The notes under the pieces: generated by a model
Told to the model about the DNA's origin: nothing
Databases searched by the model: none
The model's input: only the letters and a program-made list of their open reading frames with translations
Shown: piece after piece, positions 26,378 to 35,199 of the stretch
Layout: every line of letters begins with the position of its first letter
Position numbering within the stretch: the first letter of the stretch is position 1
DNA from: Bacteroidota bacterium
GTDB lineage: Bacteria > Bacteroidota > Ignavibacteria > Tepidaquicellales > Tepidaquicellaceae
Assembly (NCBI GenBank): GCA_018266835.1
Contig: JAFDZP010000001.1
Coordinates: 1-64,000, forward strand
Direction: 5' to 3'
Length of the DNA: 64,000 nt
Position numbers and translations under genes: made by a program

Positions 26378-27631
26378 ATGAACTCAAAGATACTGACAGT
26401 CGGTGATGAAATTTTAATCGGGCAGATTGTAAATACCAATGCCGCATTCTTGGGTGATGTATTGTTTAATACTGGACTTCCTGTAGAAAAATCGGTAACA
26501 ATCGGTGACGATGAAAAAATACTTATTGATGAACTGCAGGACTCTCTTTACAATTATGATGTAACAATTATAACAGGCGGATTAGGACCGACGCACGATG
26601 ATATAACAAAGCCCGTACTTCTTAAATTTTTCAAAGATAAGCTGATACTTGATGAAAAGGTTTTAGAGCATGTAAAAAAAATATTTTCGACACGCAATGT
26701 TCCAATGCCGGAAACAAACATAGGGCAGGCAATGGTGCCCTCCAAGTCAAAAGTAATATGGAATGAAAACGGAACAGCTCCGGGAATATGGATTGAGAAG
26801 GCAAATAAAGTTTTTGTTGCTTTGCCGGGTGTTCCTTATGAAATGAAGGCGATGATAAGTGATACAGTAGTTCCGATGCTGAAAGAAAAATATTTAAAAG
26901 ATTTGGGATATGTCCTGAAACAAAAAACATTACTAACAACGGGAGTAGGGGAATCTATCCTAAATGAAATGATGGGAGATGTCCCTTCGATAATCGGAGA
27001 AGATAAACTTGCGTTTCTTCCCAGCATTGAAGGAGTACGATTAAGAATAAATGTGAAGGCTGATACTGAAGAAAATGCTTCTCAGAGAATTTCAGAGATT
27101 GAAAGTAAAATCCGGGAAAAAATAGGTGAGCATATTTTCGGGGAAGGTGAAGAAATACTTGAAGAAATTATCGGCAAATTACTTACAAAAAAGAAATTTT
27201 CAATTGCAGTTGCGGAGTCGTGTACAGGCGGAATGATTTCATCCAGAATTACTGATGTAAGCGGAAGCTCTGAATATTTTAAAGGCGGGATGGTAACATA
27301 TTCCAATAAGTCTAAAGTGAAATTTTTAGATGTAAAGAAAAAAACTCTGACTAAGTATGGAGCCGTAAGTGAAAAGACAGCGAAGCAAATGGCAGAGGGA
27401 GTTCGAAGGCACTTTAAAACTGATATAGGTATTTCAACAACAGGAATTGCCGGACCAACAGGCGGCAGCGATGAAAAACCGGTTGGTTTAGTTTACATTG
27501 GCTACTCAGATAAAAAAAATACTTTTGCAAAGAAATTTCTGTTTGGAAATTTCAGAGACAGAAACAAGAAAAGAGCAGCGCAAATGGCTCTGGAAATCGT
27601 AAGAAAAGAATTGTTGAAATTACAAATATGA
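26378..27631 (+). CDS. cinA: CinA-family protein (MoCF-like domain plus NMN deamidase domain)
   Basis: The 417 residues contain an N-terminal molybdopterin-binding-like domain (VGDEILIGQIVNTNAAFLG, TGGLGPTHDD), a middle domain, and the C-terminal CinA/PncC domain (VAESCTGGMISSRITD, MVTYSNKSKVKFL, STTGIAGPTGG). The C-terminal domain deamidates nicotinamide mononucleotide in other bacteria; the N-terminal one hydrolyses ADP-ribose in some. It is the last gene of pgsA-pgpA-cinA, an arrangement seen in many bacteria. No terminator is evident downstream. Confidence 0.94.
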   Translation: MNSKILTVGDEILIGQIVNTNAAFLGDVLFNTGLPVEKSVTIGDDEKILIDELQDSLYNYDVTIITGGLGPTHDDITKPVLLKFFKDKLILDEKVLEHVKKIFSTRNVPMPETNIGQAMVPSKSKVIWNENGTAPGIWIEKANKVFVALPGVPYEMKAMISDTVVPMLKEKYLKDLGYVLKQKTLLTTGVGESILNEMMGDVPSIIGEDKLAFLPSIEGVRLRINVKADTEENASQRISEIESKIREKIGEHIFGEGEEILEEIIGKLLTKKKFSIAVAESCTGGMISSRITDVSGSSEYFKGGMVTYSNKSKVKFLDVKKKTLTKYGAVSEKTAKQMAEGVRRHFKTDIGISTTGIAGPTGGSDEKPVGLVYIGYSDKKNTFAKKFLFGNFRDRNKKRAAQMALEIVRKELLKLQI

Positions 27632-27736
27632 ATTGTTAATTTTATTGACCTCGAGAACTATTTTTCCCTTTAAAAATAATTATAAAATTGCTTCATTACA
27701 CGATAGCAAAAATTAAACTTCTGGAAGGAGAAGAAA

Positions 27737-29710
27737 ATGAACAAAAATTACTCTTTAGCATTTAAGAGTATGTCAATATTTACAATGCTATTCTTGATTT
27801 TTAACTTAAACACAGGAAAGGCAGCGTCAATGTTAGACGACCCTCGGTTTGACCGCATACCTCAAAGCTACCTTGAGCAGGTTGCGATGCAAAACGATTT
27901 CTTTGCCCCTGCAACGGTTACTATTGGCGATTACGACAATTTTGATATGGGAACCAGTACTGCCGAACCGCACATCTCACAAAATCCATTGAATCCTCTT
28001 TGGAATTTCTGCGCATACAATATAAATACAAGTTTCAGAACATTGGATGGCGGAATGACATGGACAGCAACTTCAGTTCCTTTTGCAAACACAGCAGGTG
28101 ACCCTGTAACAGCTTATGACAGTTTAGGAAATCTTTTCTACGATAACATGAAGAGTCCAATCACCGGAACATGGACAAATAAATCTACTAACGGTGGTGT
28201 AACATGGGGTACCGGTGTATCAGCAAATGTAGGTAATGATAAGAACTGGATCTGCGCTGACCAAACTGGCGGTCCTTACGGCGGATATATTTACGGCGGA
28301 ATGACACCCGGTAACTTTGTAAGAAGCACAGACCACGGTGCAACATTCTCAACAATGTTTACAGCAAGCACGCAGACTCTACCGGGAAGTATGACAGCAG
28401 TCGGACCAAACGGTAGTGTTCAGGGTGGAAGTGTTTATTACATGACACACTCAGGAGCTAATTCAGCAGGTGTTTATACATTATACAGATCAACAAACGG
28501 AGGAGCTAATTTTACGCAGATGTCCTCAAATCAATTTTCGAATTACATCGGAACAGAAATCAGCTCACGTTCCACAGTTCAGGGAATGAGAACAAGACCA
28601 TATCCAATGATTGCATGTGATAACAGCTACGGACCATACAGAGGTCGCGTATATTTAGTTTATGCATCAAACAATCCTGCAGGAAATGGAAACAAATCAG
28701 ATATATTCTTAAGATATTCAACGGATTTTGGCGCAACTTGGTCAGCCCCAGCTGTAGTAAATGATGACCTGAATTCACAAAATAATTTTCAGTTCTTCCC
28801 TGCAATATGGTGTGAAAAAAATACAGGAAAGCTTTATTTAAAATGGTATGATACAAGATTATGTCCGACATCTGACAGTATGGATGTTTATGCAACTTAT
28901 ACCACAAATGGAGGAGCATCGTTTGCTCCAAACCAAAGAGTTACAAACAAAACATTTAAGATTAAATTAGCTTCATCAGGTTCAGCACCTGCTTATCAGG
29001 GTGATTATGATGCTATCTGCGGAAATCCTATTTCTGCAATGGCTTGTTGGACAGATTTCAGAAACAGCAATTACGGTTCATACACAGGTTACTTCCCTGA
29101 TTTTGCCATGAGGGTAAGTAGCACAAGCCTTAATATAAATGGAAACGGCAATACAACGATCTATACTTCTGTTCCGGGTGTAAAACTTTATACAAATTCA
29201 GTTAAGTTATCTGCAACTGTTTCTCCAACTCCTTCGGCTGGCTCCGTTTATGTTCAATTTATAGGAAGAGATTCATTGACTGTATATCCGGATTCAATCC
29301 AAACCAGAATCGGAGCAACATCAGGTACAACAACAGGCACATATACAGTAACTATTCTTGCTCAGGGACCTAACGGAACACCTAGACACCAAAGAACAAT
29401 TACAGTTAATGTTGGACCTACAGGAATTATCGGAAATGAAGTTCCTGCAAAGTTTGAACTTTCACAAAATTATCCTAATCCATTCAACCCCACAACGAAA
29501 ATTCAATACTCAGTTGCAAAGCAAACTGATGTAAGAATTATTGTATTCGATGCAGTTGGAAAGCAAGTTTCGGAAATGGTTAAGAGTGATGTTCCTGCGG
29601 GAAGTTATTCTGTAGATTTCAACGGAACAAGATTAGGCTCCGGAGTTTACTTCTATAGATTAATTACAAATGAATTTACAGATACAAAGAAAATGATGCT
29701 TGTTAAGTAA
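27737..29710 (+). CDS. Secreted Asp-box (sialidase-like) protein with T9SS sorting domain
   Basis: The 657-residue protein has a signal peptide and a beta-propeller with about six Asp-box motifs (TLDGGMTW, STNGGVTW, STDHGATF, STNGGANF, STDFGATW, TTNGGASF). An Ig-like region (about 480-570) and a T9SS sorting domain (QNYPNPFNPTTKI to KKMMLVK) follow. It resembles the partial protein at 1-1865 in the propeller but has a different middle domain. A good GGAAGGAG ribosome site precedes the ATG, unusual in this window and a hint of strong translation. Sialidase activity is not shown by the sequence. Confidence 0.88.
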   Translation: MNKNYSLAFKSMSIFTMLFLIFNLNTGKAASMLDDPRFDRIPQSYLEQVAMQNDFFAPATVTIGDYDNFDMGTSTAEPHISQNPLNPLWNFCAYNINTSFRTLDGGMTWTATSVPFANTAGDPVTAYDSLGNLFYDNMKSPITGTWTNKSTNGGVTWGTGVSANVGNDKNWICADQTGGPYGGYIYGGMTPGNFVRSTDHGATFSTMFTASTQTLPGSMTAVGPNGSVQGGSVYYMTHSGANSAGVYTLYRSTNGGANFTQMSSNQFSNYIGTEISSRSTVQGMRTRPYPMIACDNSYGPYRGRVYLVYASNNPAGNGNKSDIFLRYSTDFGATWSAPAVVNDDLNSQNNFQFFPAIWCEKNTGKLYLKWYDTRLCPTSDSMDVYATYTTNGGASFAPNQRVTNKTFKIKLASSGSAPAYQGDYDAICGNPISAMACWTDFRNSNYGSYTGYFPDFAMRVSSTSLNINGNGNTTIYTSVPGVKLYTNSVKLSATVSPTPSAGSVYVQFIGRDSLTVYPDSIQTRIGATSGTTTGTYTVTILAQGPNGTPRHQRTITVNVGPTGIIGNEVPAKFELSQNYPNPFNPTTKIQYSVAKQTDVRIIVFDAVGKQVSEMVKSDVPAGSYSVDFNGTRLGSGVYFYRLITNEFTDTKKMMLVK

Positions 29711-29736
29711 TATTATTTTCTTTTAGTTTTTTAAGA

Positions 29737-29771
29737 ATGGCTCATAGCTGAAAAGTTGTGAGCCATTTTTA
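29737..29771 (+). terminator. Terminator between the Asp-box gene and the convergent methyltransferase
   Basis: ATGGCTCA at 29737-29744 pairs with TGAGCCAT at 29759-29766, followed by a T-rich tail (TTTTATTTT). Confidence 0.75.
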
Positions 29772-30542
29772 TTTTAAAACGGTTTTAAAATTATAAAGAA
29801 GTATTCCTGCCGAAACGGAGAGATTGAGTGATTCACAATCGGAGTAATCATCAATTTTTATCAATTCAAATTCCTGATTCTTAATTTCTTGAGAAATACC
29901 ATTCGCTTCATTGCCGAAAACAATAGCATATTTTTTATTTTTATTGATAGGAAATTGTGAGAGATTTTTCTTTGCCCCGAGATCAGTAAGAAGAACCTCA
30001 TATTGCTCACTTAAATTAAGGAGTTCTAAATTTAAGTCACAGTCAGGCAGTATATCAACATGAAACATTGCTCCCTGTGAAGCGCGGAGTACTTTGGAGT
30101 TATACAAATCAACACTGTTTTTAGAGATAAGAATTTTATCAACATTGAACCAGTAACAAGTCCTTATTATTGTTCCGAGATTTCCCGGGTCGTTAATGTT
30201 ATCGAGCGCAACAATCAGTTTTGCAGATTCAGATAAAACTAATTTTTCAGGATGTTCAGGTTTCCTCACGACTGCAATAATTCCTTGGGGATTAACGGTA
30301 TCCGCTAATCTGTTAAAATTCTTTTCAGATGCGTAAAGAATTTCGATATCTTTTGTAGGTACGAGGGATAAGTCAAAATCATCTCTGGCAATAATGCAGT
30401 CGATATAATCTTTGTAATATAAATCAGATGAAAGACATTCCTTAATTAAGTGAATTCCTTCAATAAGAAATTTCCCTTCTTCGTCACGTGTCCGCTTGTT
30501 TTTTAAATCAGCAAAGTACTTTATCTCTTTATTTGTTAACAT
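29769..30542 (-). CDS. TrmH/SpoU-family RNA 2'-O-methyltransferase
   Basis: The 257 residues contain an N-terminal L30e-like substrate-binding segment and the SPOUT knot motifs: LDNINDPGNLGTIIRT (motif 1), IVFGNEANGIS (motif 2) and SLNLSVSAGILLY (motif 3), with the catalytic Asn and Arg in the first. It methylates a ribose of rRNA or tRNA; RlmB-like 23S rRNA activity is possible but the target cannot be fixed from sequence. It lies 8 bases after rdgB on the same strand, so both are probably one transcript. Confidence 0.9.
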   Translation of the reverse strand: MLTNKEIKYFADLKNKRTRDEEGKFLIEGIHLIKECLSSDLYYKDYIDCIIARDDFDLSLVPTKDIEILYASEKNFNRLADTVNPQGIIAVVRKPEHPEKLVLSESAKLIVALDNINDPGNLGTIIRTCYWFNVDKILISKNSVDLYNSKVLRASQGAMFHVDILPDCDLNLELLNLSEQYEVLLTDLGAKKNLSQFPINKNKKYAIVFGNEANGISQEIKNQEFELIKIDDYSDCESLNLSVSAGILLYNFKTVLK

Positions 30543-30550
30543 GTGAAGAA

Positions 30551-31150
30551 TTAATGTTCTCTGGATAAAAATTTCTTGAATTTCTTTAACGCAAGTGCTC
30601 TGTGTGATATATCATTTTTCTTTTCATCTCCCATTTCAGCATAAGTCTTTGCAAATCCTTTTGGAATGAAGAGTGGATCATAGCCGAAGCCGTTATCTCC
30701 TTTTGCCTGCTTTATTATTTTACCTTCAACAATTCCTTTAAAAAAATAATGCTCAGTTTCATTTATATAAAGACATTGAACTGATTCAAATTTAGCAGTG
30801 CGGTTTATACCGTCGACATCTTTCAAATTAAGTAAAAGTTTATCACAATTATCTTTGTAAGTTGCATTTTCTCCTGCGTATCTTGCAGAGTAAACTCCGG
30901 GTTGACCATTCAATGCATCAACAAATAATCCTGTATCATCGGCAAGAGTAGCAACATTGAATTTTTCAAAAATAGTTTTTGCCTTAAGCAAAGAGTTTTC
31001 TTCAAGAGTTGAGCCTGTTTCTTCAACCTCGGGGAAGTTTGGAAAATCTTTCAAGGATAGAATTTCTATTTGTAATGGTGCAAGTATATCAGAAATTTCT
31101 TTTATCTTGTGAAGATTATTTGATGCTATTAAAAGCCTGGTAAGTTTCAT
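30551..31150 (-). CDS. rdgB: RdgB/HAM1 non-canonical purine NTP pyrophosphatase
   Basis: The enzyme removes dITP/XTP from nucleotide pools. The 199-residue protein has SNNLHKIKEI at 9-18, LADDTGLFVDALNGQPGVYSARYAG (catalytic Asp), GFGYDPLFIP, the Lys of KTYAEM and the terminal SHRALALKKF. Length and motif order are those of the family. With the Maf-family gene at 2954 this is the second house-cleaning nucleotide hydrolase in the window. Confidence 0.95.
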   Translation of the reverse strand: MKLTRLLIASNNLHKIKEISDILAPLQIEILSLKDFPNFPEVEETGSTLEENSLLKAKTIFEKFNVATLADDTGLFVDALNGQPGVYSARYAGENATYKDNCDKLLLNLKDVDGINRTAKFESVQCLYINETEHYFFKGIVEGKIIKQAKGDNGFGYDPLFIPKGFAKTYAEMGDEKKNDISHRALALKKFKKFLSREH

Positions 31151-31228
31151 CTGTAAATTTATTAAACCTTTTTGATATTATTAAGTCTTATAAGAAGACA
31201 GTAAAAGATATGAAAAGAAAAAACGAAT

Positions 31229-31453
31229 ATGTTAAAATCAATTTTATTTGCGCTTGTATTCTGCTTGGCCGCGGCATTTTTTACTGCGTCAAAAGCAGAT
31301 GCATGGCCAAAACACAGACATCATCACATTAAAAGAGTTTACCTAAGAACTTATGTAGCTCCGGCAACAGTATGGGTTCCGGGTCACTGGGCTTATAATA
31401 AATTTGGTATTGCCGTATGGAGAAAAGGTCACTGGAAAAGAGTTTACAGATAA
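31229..31453 (+). CDS. Small secreted WXXGXW-repeat protein
   Basis: The 74-residue precursor has a signal peptide ending near SKADA and then a short, very basic His/Trp/Tyr-rich chain. Two repeats of the form W-x-x-G-H-W (VWVPGHW and VWRKGHW) place it with the YXWGXW/WXXGXW repeat proteins, whose function is unknown. The KHRHHH stretch could bind metals; this is inference. It is divergent from rdgB, and a strong hairpin follows. Confidence 0.78.
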   Translation: MLKSILFALVFCLAAAFFTASKADAWPKHRHHHIKRVYLRTYVAPATVWVPGHWAYNKFGIAVWRKGHWKRVYR

Positions 31454-31539
31454 ATGGAACTAAACATAAAAGAACAAGTTTAAAACATAACTATAAAAAA
31501 TCTAAATAACATATCGAGATTTCCTACTATAAACCCACT

Positions 31540-31576
31540 AAGCTCTATTCAGCAATGAACAGGGCTTTCCTCTTTG
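31540..31576 (+). terminator. Terminator after the WXXGXW gene
   Basis: AAGCTCTATTCA at 31540-31551 pairs with TGAACAGGGCTT at 31556-31567 (one mismatch, one G-T pair) around GCAA, followed by TCCTCTTT. Confidence 0.65.
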
Positions 31577-31600
31577 GTAAAAATTAATTAAAAAAATTGA

Positions 31601-33385
31601 TTAAGCTGTAATATCTTCTTTGTATTGCAACTGATAAAGTTTGTGATACAAACCTTTCTTATCAAGCAACTCCTGATGTGAACCCATTTCTTTTATTTCA
31701 CCCTTATGCATTACAATAATCTTATCACAGTTCTGAATTGTCGAAAGTCTGTGGGCAATAACTATTGAAGTCCTGCCTTCGATGAGTTTCTTTATTGCTT
31801 CCTGAATAAGAATTTCTGTAGTAGTATCTATATTAGATGTCGCCTCGTCGAGAATTAAAATCTTCGGATCGTATGCCAGCGCTCTTGCAAATGAAATAAG
31901 CTGTCTCTGACCTGTTGAGAAAGTTGAACCTCGCTCATTCACTTTGTGATACATTCCGTCCGGCAGCGAATTAATAAAGTATCTTAATCCTGTTTGGTCA
32001 ATAGCGTTGTTAATTGCTTCATCGGTAATATCTTTGTTTCCGAGAGTAATATTTTTTCTTATATCACCCGAAAATAAAAATACATCCTGCAATACTACTG
32101 AGATGTTTCTTCTTAAATCTCTTTGCTTTAAATTGTTAATGTTAATTCCGTCTATAGTTATCTCACCTTTATTAATCTGATAGAACTTTGAAATCAAATT
32201 TATGATTGTCGTCTTGCCTGAACCCGTTGCCCCAACAAATGCAACTTTCTCACCTTCCTTAATATTGAATGAAATATCTTTCAGTACATAATCTTCATTG
32301 TTATATGCAAACCATACATTTTTAAATTCAATATTTCCTTTCAGCTTTTCAATATGAACTGAATCCTTACCGTCAACAATTGCAGGCTTCTCATCAAGTA
32401 AAGTAAAGATGCGCTCGCTGGATGCCATAGCAGTCTGAAGAATATTATACTTTTCGGATAAGTCTCTTATAGGACGGAAGAACATTTCAGAATACTGAAT
32501 AAATGTTATAAGAACACCAAGCGAAACTGCTCCTTGTAAAACTTCTCCGCCGCCGTACCAGATTATTAATCCCGATGATACTGCAAGAAATAATTCAACA
32601 ATAGGGAAGAAGATAGCATAGTAAAAAATGCTTCTCTTGTTTTCTCTTGTATGTTCCTGATTTATTTCTTCAAACTCATCTACTGTTCTTTTCTCTTTTG
32701 CAAAAACGTGTACGATTGAAATTCCGGTTATATGTTCCTGTAAATATGAATTCAGTTTAGAAATTAAAATTCTTATTCTTGAATAAGATACACGGATTTT
32801 CCTTCTGAAAATAAATGTGGCGTAAATTAATATAGGAAGAATTGAAAGCGTAACTAATGCCAGTCTCCAGTCAAGCGTAAACATAAAATATAAAATCCAG
32901 AACAGAGTAAATATATCTCCGAAAGCTGTTACAAGTCCCGATGAAAAAACATCAAACAAAACTTCCACATCAGATGTAACTCTTGTAATTAATCTTCCTA
33001 CGGGATTGTTGTCGTAAAATTTCAAATGAAGGTTCTGAAGATGCTCAAATATTTTCATCCGTAAATCCATGATGATATTCTGACCAATCCAGCTGGTAAG
33101 GTAAGTCATTCCGTATTGAATTATGCCCTGCACGATTAATGTCCCGAATAGAATAAGCATGATAGTTTGCAATCCGGGTAAATCCTTGTGAGCAATCTTA
33201 TCATCTATAGCAATAGGAGTCAGTCTCGGTCTAACTGCAGCAAGCGCAGAGACTGTAATAGTAAGAACAACAGCCAGCACAATGTAACGTGTGTACGGCT
33301 TGAAGTACGCAATGAGGCGTTTCAGTAAATATGAATCGAGTCCTTTGTGGAGCTGTTCTTCGTTTTTAGTTTTAGTTTCTGCCAA
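31601..33385 (-). CDS. ABC exporter half-transporter with catalytic Walker B (subunit 2)
   Basis: The 594-residue protein has six membrane helices (about 35-320) and a nucleotide-binding domain. Walker A GATGSGKTT lies near residue 384, the signature is STGQ rather than LSGGQ (near 488), and Walker B LILDEATS keeps the catalytic Glu. Together with the neighbour at 33394 it fits a heterodimeric multidrug/lipid exporter of the BmrCD/TM287-288 kind. In such pairs one ATP site is degenerate; here that site would combine this STGQ signature with the partner's Walker B Asp. The substrate is unknown. Confidence 0.9.
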   Translation of the reverse strand: MAETKTKNEEQLHKGLDSYLLKRLIAYFKPYTRYIVLAVVLTITVSALAAVRPRLTPIAIDDKIAHKDLPGLQTIMLILFGTLIVQGIIQYGMTYLTSWIGQNIIMDLRMKIFEHLQNLHLKFYDNNPVGRLITRVTSDVEVLFDVFSSGLVTAFGDIFTLFWILYFMFTLDWRLALVTLSILPILIYATFIFRRKIRVSYSRIRILISKLNSYLQEHITGISIVHVFAKEKRTVDEFEEINQEHTRENKRSIFYYAIFFPIVELFLAVSSGLIIWYGGGEVLQGAVSLGVLITFIQYSEMFFRPIRDLSEKYNILQTAMASSERIFTLLDEKPAIVDGKDSVHIEKLKGNIEFKNVWFAYNNEDYVLKDISFNIKEGEKVAFVGATGSGKTTIINLISKFYQINKGEITIDGININNLKQRDLRRNISVVLQDVFLFSGDIRKNITLGNKDITDEAINNAIDQTGLRYFINSLPDGMYHKVNERGSTFSTGQRQLISFARALAYDPKILILDEATSNIDTTTEILIQEAIKKLIEGRTSIVIAHRLSTIQNCDKIIVMHKGEIKEMGSHQELLDKKGLYHKLYQLQYKEDITA

Positions 33386-33393
33386 TTGAAAAT

Positions 33394-35145
33394 TTAAGAT
33401 TCTTGTATTTCTTCTTCGAGTAATTGTTTCTGATATATATCATAATAAATTCCGCCGAGACTTATTAATTCGTTATGTGTGCCTTGTTCTCTTATCACAG
33501 AATCTGACAGCACAATTATATTGTTAGCATTTTTTATAGATGAAATTCTGTGTGATATGATAATGCTTGTCCTGTTCTTCATCACTTTTTTCAATTCATT
33601 CAGTATCTCTTCTTCAGTATGAGTATCAACTGCTGATAGGGAATCATCAAGTATTAAAATTTTTGGATTTTTGTATATTGCTCTTGCAATGGAAGTCCTT
33701 TGTTTCTGCCCGCCCGAAAGCGTTATTCCGCGTTCACCAACAACGGTTTGAAATTTTTCAGGGAACTCGGATACATCTTTATAGAGAGAAGCAGACTTGG
33801 CTGATTCAATCATTCTGTCATAATCAACTTTATCGTATGAATAAGAAATATTTTTTTCTATGGAAGTTGAAAATAAAAATGATTCCTGCGGAACTACTCC
33901 GATAGCTTCTCTTAATGTTCTCAGAGGAATTTGTTTAATACTTTTACCGTCAATTAAAATCTCGCCTTCGCTTATATCATAAATTCTTGATAAAAGACTT
34001 ATCAGTGTTGTCTTTCCGCTTCCCGTATGGCCTATAATTCCGAGTGTTGTACCTTTATTAACTTTTAAATTAATATTTTTTAATGCGTATGCATGACCTG
34101 AATCATATTTGAAAGAAACGTTCTTTAATTCTATTTCACCGTCAATATTTTCCAATGTAATTGTATTATCCGTTTCCGCTGAGTCAGCTATCTCGGGCTT
34201 TATTTTCATTATTTGTATAAGTCTCTGCATAGATGGTGCAGCGCGCTGTGATAAATTGATAATCCAACCGAATGCAATCATAGGGAAAGTTAATAATCCA
34301 AGATAAATCAGGAATGATGATAGATTTCCCAGAGTCATTCTGTCGTTTATAATTTCAATTCCGCCGAAATATATAACAAGGACTAATGAGACACTTGTAA
34401 GAAGGAACATCATTGGAAAAGAAAATGACTGTACCTTTGCCAGTGACAAATTTTTTCTGAAATAATCCCTTGAGCTGTTGTAAAACTCTTCAATTTCATT
34501 TTTTTCTCTTACATACGATTTTACTACTCTGATCCCCGATAAATTTTCCTGCGCCTTAGATGTTAAATCTGAAAAAGATTCTTTTACTTTCAGCGAGCGG
34601 CTGTGAGTCATTCGCCCGACTTTATAAACTATATAGCTTATTAACGGAAGCGGACTTAAAGAAACAAGTGCGAGAAATGGATTTATATAGAATAAAATGG
34701 ATACTGTTAAAATTGTTCTGTACACTACCTGTATAGTGTACATTATTCCCGGACCGACGAATTCACGCAAGGCATTAATATCGTTTGTGGCAAGCGCCAT
34801 TATGTTACCGGTAGAATTTTTATTAAAGAAATCTCTTGGCATATAAACAATGTGCTCGAAGAAATCGAATCTTAAATCATTTTCAATGTCCCGGGATACA
34901 ACTATTATATGCTGTCTTACTAAATAAAGGAATATCCCTGCAATCAGTGAAGAAAGGACTGCCATTGCAGAATAAAAAATGATGGTAGAAGGTGTTGCTC
35001 CTGATTTTAAGGCATCAATTCCGTTACCCACTATAAGCGGGAAAAGTGAGCTGAAAGAAATTGAAAGGAATATAAAAATACATCCCATTATTAATTTCTT
35101 TCTGTAATTTTTTATGTAGGGGAGTAAGCTATAGAGTGCTTTCAT
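33394..35145 (-). CDS. ABC exporter half-transporter with degenerate Walker B (subunit 1)
   Basis: The 583 residues hold six membrane helices and an NBD with Walker A GHTGSGKTT (near 372), a canonical LSGGQ signature (near 473), and Walker B LILDDSLS, where the catalytic Glu is replaced by Asp. That is the hallmark of the degenerate subunit of heterodimeric exporters. The downstream partner gene starts after 8 bases. The pair shares a strand with the VWA-like protein upstream (54 bases), but a functional link is not evident. Confidence 0.9.
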   Translation of the reverse strand: MKALYSLLPYIKNYRKKLIMGCIFIFLSISFSSLFPLIVGNGIDALKSGATPSTIIFYSAMAVLSSLIAGIFLYLVRQHIIVVSRDIENDLRFDFFEHIVYMPRDFFNKNSTGNIMALATNDINALREFVGPGIMYTIQVVYRTILTVSILFYINPFLALVSLSPLPLISYIVYKVGRMTHSRSLKVKESFSDLTSKAQENLSGIRVVKSYVREKNEIEEFYNSSRDYFRKNLSLAKVQSFSFPMMFLLTSVSLVLVIYFGGIEIINDRMTLGNLSSFLIYLGLLTFPMIAFGWIINLSQRAAPSMQRLIQIMKIKPEIADSAETDNTITLENIDGEIELKNVSFKYDSGHAYALKNINLKVNKGTTLGIIGHTGSGKTTLISLLSRIYDISEGEILIDGKSIKQIPLRTLREAIGVVPQESFLFSTSIEKNISYSYDKVDYDRMIESAKSASLYKDVSEFPEKFQTVVGERGITLSGGQKQRTSIARAIYKNPKILILDDSLSAVDTHTEEEILNELKKVMKNRTSIIISHRISSIKNANNIIVLSDSVIREQGTHNELISLGGIYYDIYQKQLLEEEIQES

Positions 35146-35199
35146 ATGGACAATTACAAATTACAACAAAAAAAATATTGAAATAAGTCCAAAAGAAGG

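Noticed and set aside
27737-29710. Calling the Asp-box proteins true sialidases
   Set aside because: Asp boxes are structural; the catalytic Arg triad, Tyr and Glu of sialidases cannot be identified by eye, so the enzyme name was not used as a function.
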